A stretch of 64,000 bases of DNA from contig JACKAU010000010.1 of assembly GCA_020634855.1 (NCBI GenBank), positions 62,001 through 126,000 on the forward strand. Reading direction: 5' to 3'. Shown in pieces: positions 16,810 to 25,800 of the stretch (position 1 is its first letter; every line of letters begins with the position of its first letter). Both the position numbers and the translations under genes were made by a program. The DNA is from Anaerolineales bacterium. GTDB taxonomy: Bacteria; Chloroflexota; Anaerolineae; 4572-78; J111. The notes below the pieces were generated by a model. The model did no database searches. It saw only the letters and a program-made list of their open reading frames with translations, and was not told the origin of the DNA.

Positions 16810-17649
16810 TTAGCTGCCGTTGGTGCTGGTCTGCACCGCGGTTCGGGTCAAGCCGGTCAAGCTGACCTCCCCGTTGGTCGAGACGGTTTCGGCCGAACTT
16901 TCCTCGCGGCTGCCGCCCAGAAGGGTGACCTCGTCATACTCGGTCTCGTCCGGTTTGGATGACGAGCGTTCGACCACCTCAAAGCCCCACTTTTGCAAAT
17001 CGGGCGTAATGGTATGGTCAAACTGAAGAATAATAATATTGCCGGCGGCCATGCGCAGCGTTTCCCGCAAGCGGCGAAACGCCTCATCGCGAGCTATACG
17101 GCTGGATTTACGTTGTTTACGATTGGCCGAGGTTAATTTGCGATTGGCCAGCAGTTGGTCGCGCACCTCAATCAGCCGGGCCAGATCAGGCGTGGCAAAC
17201 CGGTCTGCTTCCGGGCGGCTTTGCTCTTGGCTGATGTAGCTGTCCAACACCCGCATGCGTTCGCTTTTGGTGGAAGGAAAGATGATATTGCCGGTGGATT
17301 GTTTAACTTCAAAGCCCCAGGCTTCCGCTTCGGCCGGGGTTTGCCAATAACGGGCGGTGAGATTGTGTTGGGCTTGCTTGAGATGCTGGGTGATTTCTTC
17401 TTCGAGGCGTTTGGTATTGTCTGAGGCGATACTGCGTTGGGCTTCACTGCTGTAGAACTGCTTGCTATGGGGGGCGCATTGTTCCCGTAAATTAATGAGG
17501 TGTTGCGTAAAAACCGACTGGTCTTCCGGGGGCAGCGTGGCGTCGTAAGTCAAAAACTCATCGCTCTGGACCAGCAGGCCATCATACTCATTGGCTTCGG
17601 GTATAACCACATTGTAACGACTGGCAGGATCAACGGTACTCTTAAGCAT
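16810..17649 (-). CDS. Hypothetical cytoplasmic protein, 279 residues
   Basis: Charged, mostly helical, with no signal or membrane segment. A ribosome site GAAAGGAAC precedes the ATG. Two related stretches, EAEAWGFEVKQSTGNIIFP and LQKWGFEVVERSSSK, each contain WGFEV and follow long helices (RLEEEITQHLKQAQHNLTARY; RDEAFRRLRETLRMAAGNI), which suggests an internal duplication. No family recognised. Located at the edge of an accessory-looking region. Confidence 0.65.
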   Translation of the reverse strand: MLKSTVDPASRYNVVIPEANEYDGLLVQSDEFLTYDATLPPEDQSVFTQHLINLREQCAPHSKQFYSSEAQRSIASDNTKRLEEEITQHLKQAQHNLTARYWQTPAEAEAWGFEVKQSTGNIIFPSTKSERMRVLDSYISQEQSRPEADRFATPDLARLIEVRDQLLANRKLTSANRKQRKSSRIARDEAFRRLRETLRMAAGNIIILQFDHTITPDLQKWGFEVVERSSSKPDETEYDEVTLLGGSREESSAETVSTNGEVSLTGLTRTAVQTSTNGS

Positions 17650-17784
17650 AAATCTAGTTCCTTTCTGAATTGGAAATGAAGTTTTTGCGGGTTACAAATC
17701 GATTATGTAATTGTTGAAAACCATTATAACTATTTTCTAATTTATTGTCTACCTCGCCTCGTTTATTTTTTGAAACAGGGCAAT

Positions 17785-17815
17785 AAAAACCGGGTTTTTG
17801 AACAGCCCGGTTTTT
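17785..17815. terminator. Symmetric terminator-like hairpin
   Basis: AAAAACCGGG (17785-17794) pairs with CCCGGTTTTT (17806-17815). The T-run on both strands makes it bidirectional in form. It lies in the divergent gap before the antitoxin gene, so it may block read-through or act as an attenuator. Confidence 0.55.
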
Positions 17816-17883
17816 AAGTGAGAGAAGATTGCTTTGTCTTCTGATCACGTCTACAATTACCAATAATTAGATAGGAGTTACCG

Positions 17884-18213
17884 ATGAATATTCAAATTGA
17901 GGACCAGGAGTTAGTCCAACAAATCGAACAACTGGCCGCCGCCGAACATCGCTCCCCGGAACAGATTGTGGCCGCTGCCTTGCGCCTATACACGCATCAA
18001 ACACAGCAAATATCGGATGCAGCGTCTCTCCTGTCGATTGCCGGCCAAGAACTCTCCGGCGAATCCGCTACATCCGAACGAGGGAAAGAGATTTTGACCG
18101 AACTGCTAGCCTCCGCGCCTATTCTACGGGACTTGACCAATATCCTCCCCAGCCACACTTCCCAGACAGAGTATCATCGCTATCTAGAGCAAAAGTATGA
18201 CCTCCACGAATAA
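17884..18213 (+). CDS. Ribbon-helix-helix-like antitoxin of a PIN toxin
   Basis: 109 residues. The N-terminal 45 residues (IQIEDQELVQQIEQLAAAEH, SPEQIVAAALRLYTHQ) have the beta-helix-helix pattern of RHH antitoxins. The acidic C-terminal part would cover the toxin. TAGGAG precedes the ATG. The gene overlaps the PIN toxin gene by 17 bp, as expected of a type II pair. It probably represses its own promoter by binding DNA as a dimer. Confidence 0.75.
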   Translation: MNIQIEDQELVQQIEQLAAAEHRSPEQIVAAALRLYTHQTQQISDAASLLSIAGQELSGESATSERGKEILTELLASAPILRDLTNILPSHTSQTEYHRYLEQKYDLHE

Positions 18214-18631
18214 CGTTTCGGTTCTGGTTGATTTAAATGTGATACTGGACGTTCTGGCCCAACGCCAGCCTCATTATGTCTCTTCTGCCCTGGTTTGGGC
18301 TGCTGTAGAAACAGACGTCATTAGCGGATATGTGGCCGCTCATAGCATTACGACTCTGTTTTATCTAATGGCTCGTCATTTGGACCGTGAGCAAGCTATT
18401 GTGGCTGTTCAAAAATTGCTGACTATTTTTGAGGTGGCTGCTGTTAATCGGTTAGTTATTGAACACGCTCTATCGTTAGGCTGGCCAGATTTTGAAGATG
18501 CGGTGCAGATGGCGGCGGCTGTTCAAGCGGGGACAAATTATCTTGTAACTCGTAATCCTCAAGACTTTAAGGATGAGTTAGTCTCCGTGCTTCATCCCGA
18601 TGATTTACTCAATCGGTTAAATATATCCTAA
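18197..18631 (+). CDS. PIN-domain ribonuclease toxin (VapC-like)
   Basis: 144 residues with the PIN layout: VLVDLNVILDVLAQR holds Asp12, Asn14 and Asp18; ITTLFYLMAR follows the second strand; GWPDFEDAVQMAAAV carries the acidic pair; and YLVTRNPQDF contains the last acidic/Asn position. VapC toxins are Mg-dependent RNases that cut tRNA or rRNA and are neutralised by the neighbouring antitoxin. This pair seems complete. Its tail overlaps a small gene on the opposite strand by 15 bp. Confidence 0.85.
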   Translation: MTSTNNVSVLVDLNVILDVLAQRQPHYVSSALVWAAVETDVISGYVAAHSITTLFYLMARHLDREQAIVAVQKLLTIFEVAAVNRLVIEHALSLGWPDFEDAVQMAAAVQAGTNYLVTRNPQDFKDELVSVLHPDDLLNRLNIS

Positions 18632-18823
18632 TAGCTCACTCAGTTCTCGCTCCCAATCTTCTGCCGGTGCTTCCTTTTTAGCCGCTTCTATCAAACGAGG
18701 CAATAGACCGGAGCGAACCAAGACATCATCTTCTACCTCATCGTCCGATGGCTCGGCCAGCCGCTGTAATATTTCCTCCCACACCTCCCCATCGACCACA
18801 ACCGCCGTCCGGTTGCCGGCCAC
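18617..18823 (-). CDS. Antitoxin-like small protein, possibly N-terminally truncated
   Basis: 68 residues from a GTG with no ribosome site. The reading frame stays open for about 15 codons upstream (VTDVAGNRTAVVVDGEVWEE) but lacks an ATG. The phrase VTDxxGNRTAVVVDGEVWEE resembles Phd/YefM-type antitoxins, whose partner toxin is absent here. It may be a relic, or be translated from an unusual start just behind the nuclease-like gene. Confidence 0.4.
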   Translation of the reverse strand: MAGNRTAVVVDGEVWEEILQRLAEPSDDEVEDDVLVRSGLLPRLIEAAKKEAPAEDWERELSELLGYI

Positions 18824-18858
18824 GTCGGTGACAGGGTGAACCCTATCGATTAATTCTG

Positions 18859-20010
18859 TTAGACACGTCTCACTTCTGCAATAAACCAGTCGAACACAGC
18901 TAAAATCTGCTCACTTTGTTGTTCATTTTCAAAAAGCTTGAGTGGAAAGCTTGGGCGGCGAGTGATGGCATCCGGGGGAAAGTTTATGCCTTCGACAGCG
19001 TTGAACTTAGTAAGCAGTTCGCGTCGTTTCTCCTCGGCGTCGAAGGGAGGCTTGGATTGATACCATTGGAAATAGACTTCAAATCCGCCATTCGTAAATA
19101 TTGCAAATAGTTGATGACCTTGACCATTGTGATCGAGCACCGGAACGAAGGAGCCGGTTTGCTTGCCTTCACCCCACCCAATTCGTAATTCCCGTTCCTT
19201 CGCCCAGGCAAGAACTTTTCGGGCAGCGGCGACTTCAACCGGCCCTTGTCGCTGCTCCAAATCCTCAAAAAAGGACGGCTCGTCCCACTTATTTCTTGTT
19301 CGCTGCACCGTTTTGCGCTGCTGCGCTTCACTGGTTTGGCCAATCACCCGAGGCACCAGGGTTTTGAGGCCGCGGCCAACATACTGCTTGATTTCTACCG
19401 CCAAGACTTCTGCCGGGTCCATTTGTTCATTCAGAAATTCAACGGCGCGACGCAGCGGTACGGGGATTTCGTCAGCGACAAAGACCATCCGTACGCGGCC
19501 GGCTTGCAGGTTCGTTTTTACACTTTGCCAGAACTTCTCGGCGTCATGGTCAGGCCCAAGTAACTGGATGAGTTGTTCAGCCGGGTCAATGTTTCGTTCC
19601 TGGCACGTCGCTTCAAAACGAGCGATGATTTTTTCTATAGGCCAGTAAACAACAGCGTTGGCGGCATAATCAATCATTTGCCCGATAACTTCACGCCGTA
19701 TGCGTGTATCGGAGCTACGTTTCACTTCGACTAAAGTAGGAACGGCATCTTGATCGAGAAACAAGTGGTCCACCGAAGCCCAGGCCGGGTCGTTTTCCCC
19801 CAACGGTACCGCCATCTCGCGGCTAATTAGCAGCCACTTTCTCGGCGCTTCGGGATTCATTTGCTTGCCGGCTAACAGATCAGGATATTGGGCCAGAAAC
19901 CGTTGAAGCAGCGCTTCCGTTTCGTAAGGGGCTTCGTTGAGTTCCACCAGTTCGCCATTGTCTTGTAGTAAAAAAATATCACCGGACATAGTTGTTTTTC
20001 TTGCTTTCAT
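18859..20010 (-). CDS. PD-(D/E)XK nuclease-like protein
   Basis: ATG at 20010 has a CGGAG site eight bases upstream; the longer reading to 20196 is rejected. 383 residues. Residues 79-116 show the nuclease core: Asp81 in SVDHLFLDQD, Glu95 and Lys97 in PTLVEVKRSS, and Gln111 in VIGQMIDYA, the arrangement of NucS/Hjc-type PD-(D/E)XK enzymes. The rest (LQAGRVRMVFVADEIPVPLR and a C-terminal FTNGGFEVYFQWYQ domain) is not recognised. Related proteins occur in defence islands and as stand-alone repair-type genes. Divergent from the DUF3843-like gene. Confidence 0.75.
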   Translation of the reverse strand: MKARKTTMSGDIFLLQDNGELVELNEAPYETEALLQRFLAQYPDLLAGKQMNPEAPRKWLLISREMAVPLGENDPAWASVDHLFLDQDAVPTLVEVKRSSDTRIRREVIGQMIDYAANAVVYWPIEKIIARFEATCQERNIDPAEQLIQLLGPDHDAEKFWQSVKTNLQAGRVRMVFVADEIPVPLRRAVEFLNEQMDPAEVLAVEIKQYVGRGLKTLVPRVIGQTSEAQQRKTVQRTRNKWDEPSFFEDLEQRQGPVEVAAARKVLAWAKERELRIGWGEGKQTGSFVPVLDHNGQGHQLFAIFTNGGFEVYFQWYQSKPPFDAEEKRRELLTKFNAVEGINFPPDAITRRPSFPLKLFENEQQSEQILAVFDWFIAEVRRV

Positions 20011-20252
20011 TTTCTGCTCCGGTTTTTCGCTCGAAATGATACCCAACCATCTAAGCTGAATAATAACCGGCAGTATTTTTAGTTTTCTCTCAATTCTAAC
20101 ACAAATATGAGCTTCGAACAATGCTCCTAAAGTAAGTGTTCCTGTTATTCCCCTACGGTATCGGTGAACAATCCTCCCCTTCCGATGCCCGCCCATCTGA
20201 GATGGGGCATAAATAAATTGCCCACAACCGCCTGTTCGACTACAATCGATGG

Positions 20253-21815
20253 ATGGCTATATCAGATACCTTTCAAGCGCATAGACCGCCGGGCTATACC
20301 GGCCGGGGCGATGCCTATCTGCCGGACATCATCAAAGAGCTGCGGCGGTTTTTGGCTGAAACTCAAAAGGATTTTGCGTACGATACGCTGCGCCTGCCGG
20401 CTCAGGAGCTGCCGGAGTTGGCTCACGTCTTGGTGGAGTTTGGCGAAGATATTCACGCCAACATTGGCATATGGGCGGCGCTGGAACAGTACAATCGCGA
20501 CCTGTTTGGTACGCCTTTGCCCCTCACTCTGCGGTCCGAAGCTGTCACCAATAAGCCGCCAGAGTTGGTCGACCGCCTGCACCATCTGTTGTGGATAATT
20601 TACCACGAAATTGAGCCGGAGCTGACCCTGGCGCCGCAGCATCAGGATTTACGGTTGCTGGCTCAGGCAATCGCCAACTTTCTCGATGATCGGTTGGCAG
20701 CCGTTCCGCGCCAGTCAGGTATCAAACAGTTTTTGGCCCAGCCCAATCGCTTCGGCTGGGATGTCAAGCGTAAGTTAGTTTGGCTAGGGTACCACGCTTA
20801 CCTCTTTCGCTACCCGTGCCAAAATTACATCGCGGACAACGGGGGCAAGGTTGATATTGGCACTATCGATGACTTTATCTGCCAGGAAACAACCCGTTGG
20901 TCGGGGCTGGGTGTCATCGATATTCTGGCCGGTCTTTTGCCGCTATCGACGGCCCAAAGGAAAAACCTGCGCGGCTGGTACGAACGCCACATGGCCTTTT
21001 ACGAGATGAAATCCCTTAAAAGTGTTACCCTGCACGTCATTAATCTCATCAACAACCAACCTTATAAAATCCGCGTTGATAAGAATATCAACTATTTCAA
21101 GCCGGGCCATATTGTCTTCGGCTCGTTAGTGCCATGGGAAGGGCGGTGGTATTGGTCTGGCGAACAGAAAGCGTACCCTGCATTTCCCGAAGCAACGAAG
21201 CAGCAAGTGGTGGACGATATGCTGCGCCGGATGCCTAACGTTGTTTATCGCTATGACGTTAACCGGCTCAACCATGCGAAGGAAACCCTCAGCCGCCTAT
21301 CGGCCAACTTCGTGAACTATCACGGCGATAGCCTGGCCGTTTATGCCGACGGCAGCACCATGAATGAGGATATGCAGCGCATGTATACGCTGTCGAATGA
21401 GGCGATGCTCGAAGCCGAACGCACAAAGACGAAGCAAAAAGTGACCGCCATCTCCACTCAACCGCAACTGTCGCATCCGCCGGAACTGGTTGCCAGTAAA
21501 GACGGCGTGGCCGTATTCTTTAACCCCGACGAAGGGCCGGAAATCTTCAACCATTTTGATATTCTTGTCAGCGCTCTACAAAAACAGGGGGAGGTTTTGA
21601 GCGAAGACGAAACCTTTGCCGTGCAGGGCCTGATTGAGTCCGATAGTCTTAGCCCTCACTTTGTCCGCCGCCTCTTGCAAGATTACAGCGATGCGTCCAT
21701 CGCCGCAGCCTACCTCATCGATCAGCCGCCCGATTATTATCTGGACTATCTCCTGCGGCGGTACAAAGGCCACTTCTATCGACAACGCTATCCCCAGATT
21801 ACCGTAGTAGAGTAA
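20253..21815 (+). CDS. DUF3843-like protein of unknown function, 520 residues
   Basis: Soluble, without signal peptide. The first 200 residues (YLPDIIKELRRFLAETQ, LVEFGEDIHANIGIWAALEQ, NRDLFGTPLPL, LHHLLWIIYHEIE, WLGYHAYLFR) resemble what I remember of DUF3843 proteins of Bacteroidetes. The middle has YKIRVDKNINYFKPGHIVFG, a beta-rich segment, and the end DYLLRRYKGHFYRQRY. No catalytic motif is visible. Divergent from the PD-(D/E)XK gene across 242 bp, with which it may form a unit; that is an inference. Confidence 0.6.
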   Translation: MAISDTFQAHRPPGYTGRGDAYLPDIIKELRRFLAETQKDFAYDTLRLPAQELPELAHVLVEFGEDIHANIGIWAALEQYNRDLFGTPLPLTLRSEAVTNKPPELVDRLHHLLWIIYHEIEPELTLAPQHQDLRLLAQAIANFLDDRLAAVPRQSGIKQFLAQPNRFGWDVKRKLVWLGYHAYLFRYPCQNYIADNGGKVDIGTIDDFICQETTRWSGLGVIDILAGLLPLSTAQRKNLRGWYERHMAFYEMKSLKSVTLHVINLINNQPYKIRVDKNINYFKPGHIVFGSLVPWEGRWYWSGEQKAYPAFPEATKQQVVDDMLRRMPNVVYRYDVNRLNHAKETLSRLSANFVNYHGDSLAVYADGSTMNEDMQRMYTLSNEAMLEAERTKTKQKVTAISTQPQLSHPPELVASKDGVAVFFNPDEGPEIFNHFDILVSALQKQGEVLSEDETFAVQGLIESDSLSPHFVRRLLQDYSDASIAAAYLIDQPPDYYLDYLLRRYKGHFYRQRYPQITVVE

Positions 21816-21823
21816 GCCGCATA

Positions 21824-21919
21824 AGACCTGACCGGTTTTCAAACGCTAGTTTTGACAAAGTTATATTCCAACCGGACAGGTTTGTTGTCTTAAACACCAT
21901 GCAGAAACCTGTCAGGTCT
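21824..21919. repeat. Inverted repeat AGACCTGACcGGTTT
   Basis: Arms AGACCTGACCGGTTT (21824-21838) and AAACCTGTCAGGTCT (21905-21919) match with one mismatch across 96 bp, which is the form of a small non-autonomous palindromic element. Confidence 0.6.
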
Positions 21920-21961
21920 GGTCTGCGCCGAACCCCGCTGTTGATAAAACTCCCCCACGCT

Positions 21962-22453
21962 GCTAACTTTTCCGATGTCTTTCTTAAAAAGAAGGTCTGC
22001 CGGCTAACTTTTTCGATGTCATTTCTAAAAAGAAGGTCCGCCGGCTAACTTTTACGACGTCTTTTCTAAAAAAAAGGTCCGCCGGCTAACTTTTACGACC
22101 TCTTTTCTAAAAAGAAGGTCCGCTGGCTAACTTTTTCGACTCCTTTTCTAAAAAGAAGGTCCATCCGGCTAACTTTTACGACCTCTTTTCTAAAAAGAAG
22201 GTCCGCTGGCTAACTTTTTCGATGTCTTTTCTAAAAAAAAAGGTCCATCGGCTAACTTTTTCGACCTCTTTTTAAAAAAAAAGGTCCATCGGCTAACTTT
22301 TTCGACCTCTTTTTTAAAAAGAAGGTCTTATTTACAACTTTTCAGACCTCTTTTTTAAAAAGATGGTCTTATTTGTAACTTTTCGGATGTCTTTTTTAGA
22401 AATGACGTCTTATTTACAACTTTTTCGATCTCTTTTTTAGAAATGACGTCGCG
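21962..22453. repeat. Tandem array, about 12 units of 41 bp
   Basis: Units start GCTAACTTTT and recur at 21962, 22003, 22044, 22085, 22126, 22168, 22209, 22251 and 22292, then in drifted form (TACAACTTTT) to about 22453. Each unit contains the imperfect palindrome GACCTCTTTTCTAAAAAGAAGGTC or a variant. Unit length is constant at 41-42 bp, and the arms change together (CTC/AAG, GTC/GAC). There is no open reading frame through it. The gap 21816-22850 holds this array, the 21824 inverted repeat and two hairpins. Confidence 0.9.
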
Positions 22454-22699
22454 TGGGCGTGCTCGTTGATAGGTTTTTTTAAAGTTCAAACATCGCGTTG
22501 AAAATTTCCTCCTTCAATTGACAGGTTGATCCGCTCTAATGTCTATTTTTTAATTTTTTTCACCGGGCAATACCTGGCTCGGCGTACCAGAAATCAATGG
22601 CGACGATACGGTGAACAATAATGTCACACTTTTGTAATATTTGTGTAACTTTTCTGAAAAAAAAGTACAATATGCTGGACTGGAGAAATTAGCTCAAAA

Positions 22700-22725
22700 A
22701 TATCGGGCGTTAAAAGGCCCGATAT
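22700..22725. other. 9-bp hairpin upstream of the giant sensor gene
   Basis: ATATCGGGC and GCCCGATAT flank an eight-base loop. No T-run follows, so it looks like a leader RNA hairpin rather than a terminator. Confidence 0.4.
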
Positions 22726-22757
22726 CAAACCACACCGGCAATGAACATCGTATGTTC

Positions 22758-22818
22758 CCCTCACCCCGTCGCTAACGCGACGCCCCTCTCCCTCAGGGAG
22801 CGAGGTTGGGGGTGAGGG
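22758..22818. repeat. Cloverleaf-like palindromic element, copy 1
   Basis: Outer arms CCCTCACCCC/GGGGTGAGGG enclose two small hairpins, CGTCGC-taa-GCGACG and CTCCCT-ca-GGGAG. The same element in reverse orientation lies at 29639-29700 behind the giant gene. Confidence 0.7.
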
Positions 22819-22850
22819 CGATTTCCCAAGGAGCGAGGACCATAGCGGGA

Positions 22851-25800
22851 ATGAGCCTAAATCTAACGGCGTCCGGCCACCAACTGATTGAAATGATCGA
22901 CAGCACGCCCCACATGGTGCTGTATCGCGCCTGCCGGCTGGCCGATAACCGGCCGGTGCTGCTCAAAACCTTACCGGCCGAATATCCCGGCCTGACCGAG
23001 ATTACTCGCTTAAAACACGAGTATGAATTAACCCGGGAACTCAACCTGCCGGGCCTGGTTCAGGCGCTGGGCTGGGAAGAAGCCGGCCACCGGCCGCTGC
23101 TGATCTTTGAAGACTTCGGCGGCAGTCCGCTCCGGCAGTGGGTCTCACCGCCGGGGCTGGAATTGGCCCTGTTTCTGGACATCGCCATGCAAACGGCCCA
23201 CATTCTGGGCGATATCCACCAGGCCAACGTCATCCACCAAAACCTGACCCCCCACCATATTTGGTTCAATCCGCACACTCAACAGGTCAAAATCACCAAC
23301 TTAAGCCTGGCCTCGCGGCTGGCCCAGGCCACCCGGCCCGTCGGCGACCCCCGGCTGCTGGATGGCGACCTGGCCTATATCTCGCCGGAGCAAACCGGGC
23401 GCATGAACCGGGTCATCGACTACCGCACCGACTTTTATTCGCTGGGCGTCATTTTCTACGAACTGCTGACCGGCCGGCTGCCCTTTCCCATCGCCGATCC
23501 CTTGGGCCTGGTCCATGCCCACATCGCCCGCGAGCCAAGCCCGCCGGCCGACCTCCGGGCCGACCTGCCGCCGGTGGTCTCCGCTATTATAATGAAGCTG
23601 CTGGCCAAAATGGCCGAAGATCGCTATCAGAGCGCCCATGGTCTACAGGCGGACTTGGCCCATTGTCTGGCCGAATGGCAAGCGACCCGCACCGTCAGCC
23701 CCTTCACCCTGGCCGAACACGATGTCTCGACCCGCTTTCAGATTCCCCAAAAACTGTACGGCCGCGAGCCGGAACTCGAAACGCTGCTGGCCGCCTTTGA
23801 TCGGATTTCGTCGCCGTTTGAGCTGACAGAGGACGAAGACAAAATTCCGCCCACCGAGGGGGTAGTTCAAGGGCGGACAGGGTCCCAGACTTTCGAGGCC
23901 GGCGGACATTCTACCCCTCCCAGCCTCCCCCTGCTGGGGAGGAGCCAATCTTCCCCAGCGGGGGGACCGAGGGGGGAGAATAGCGGCCAACCCAGGCTGT
24001 CCGCCCTTGAAGGGGGGGTAGGGGGGCCGGCCTCAGCCCCCAACTTAGCCGCTTTACCCGGCCAGGCCGAACTGCTGCTGGTGGCCGGTTATTCCGGCAT
24101 CGGTAAATCGGCTCTGGTCAACGAAGTCTACAAATCGATGGCCCGGCAAGGGCATCGCGGCTACTTTATCGCCGGCAAGTTCGATCAGTTTCAGCGCAAC
24201 GTGCCATATAGCGCTGTAACGCAAGCCTTCCAGGCCTTGGTCCGGCAGCTCCTCAGCGAACCGGAAGCCCAGGTCCAACAGTGGCGCGAGACCCTGGCCC
24301 AGGCTCTAGGCGCGAACGGCCAGGTCATCGCCGAATTTATCCCCGATATCGAATTGCTGATCGGCCCCCAGCCGCCCGTGCCGAAACTGCCGCCCGCCGA
24401 AACGCGCAACCGCTTCAACCTGGTCTTCCAGCACTTTATCCAGGTCTTTACCCGGCCCGAACATCCCCTGGTCATCTTTATCGACGATTTGCAATGGGCC
24501 GACTCGGCCACGTTGAGTTTGCTGCACACGGTTATGGCCAACGGCCGTCTCAAACATCTGCTGCTCATCGGCGCTTATCGCGACAACGAAGTCAACCCGG
24601 CCCACCCGCTGCTGCTGACCCTGGCCGAGCTGGAACAAAGCGCGGTGCGGATCAATCGCATCACCCTGACCCATCTGGATCAAAACCACTTGACCCAATT
24701 CATCGCCGACACGCTGCACAGCCCCAGCAGCCACGCCCGGCCGCTGGCCGGCCTGGTCTACCAAAAAACCGGCGGCAACCCCTTCTTTGTCATCCAATTT
24801 TTGAGATCGATCGAGCGCGAGGGGCTGTTGGCCTTTGAGCCGCAGTCAAACTGGTGGAGCTATGACCTGGCCCGCATCGAGCAAATGGCCACGACCGATA
24901 ACGTGGTCGATCTGATGGTGGCCCAAATTCAGAAGTTCCCGGAGCCAACCCGCCGGCTGATCCGGCTGGCCGCTTGTATCGGCAACTATTTTGCCCTGGA
25001 CACGCTGGCCATTGTCGGCGAATGCGCCGCCGGCCAGGCGGCCGCTGAACTGTGGCCGGCCATCGAGCGGGGGTTGCTGCTGCCCGCCGGCCAAACTTAC
25101 CATTCGGCTCAGCCGGACCGCGACGCGGTTGACGCGGGCGCTTACAAATTCTTGCACGACCGCGTCCAGCAAGCCGCCTACTCCCTCATTCCGGCCGACC
25201 GCAAGCAAGCGGTTCATCTTCAGGTGGGCCGGCTGATGCTGGCTCACTTGGATCAAGCCGAACAGGACGACAAGCTGTTCGATATTGTCAATCATCTCAA
25301 CTTCGGCGCGGCGCTTGTCGCCGACCCCGCCGAACGGGAGCGGCTGGCCCGGCTGAACTTGGAGGCCGGCCGCAAAGCCAAATCCTCCACCGCCTACCAG
25401 CCCGCCCTGGGCTATTTCAAAACCGGCCTGACCTGTTTAGCCGAAGATTACTGGTCGACCCAATACGACCTGGCCTGGGCGCTGCTGCTGGACCAGGCCG
25501 AAGCGGAATTTTTGAACGGCAATTTCGCTCAGGCCGAGCAGGTTTTTGGGCAACTGCTGCGCCACGCCCGCTCCAAACTGGAGCAAGCCGACGTCCACAA
25601 CTTGAAGATGCTGCAATTCGAGATTATGGCCAAATATAATGAGGCCGTGCGCTCCGGCCAGCAGGGCTTGGCCCTGTTTGCCATCGAACTACCCACCGAG
25701 CCTGCCGCCAAGCAAGCGGCCTTCGCCGCCGAACTGGACCAAATCCAACGCCACCTCGAACGGACCAGCATCGAGGCCTTGATTAACCTGCCGGTCGCGG

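Noticed and set aside
20011..20196. N-terminal extension of the PD-(D/E)XK gene
   Set aside because: The extension has atypical composition, and the ATG at 20010 has a good ribosome site.
21962..22453. CRISPR array
   Set aside because: The whole 41-bp unit is repeated; there are no unique spacers, and no cas gene is present in the window.
22806..22850. Earlier start of the giant sensor protein
   Set aside because: The start would lie inside the cloverleaf-like repeat; the protein similarity begins at the ATG at 22851.
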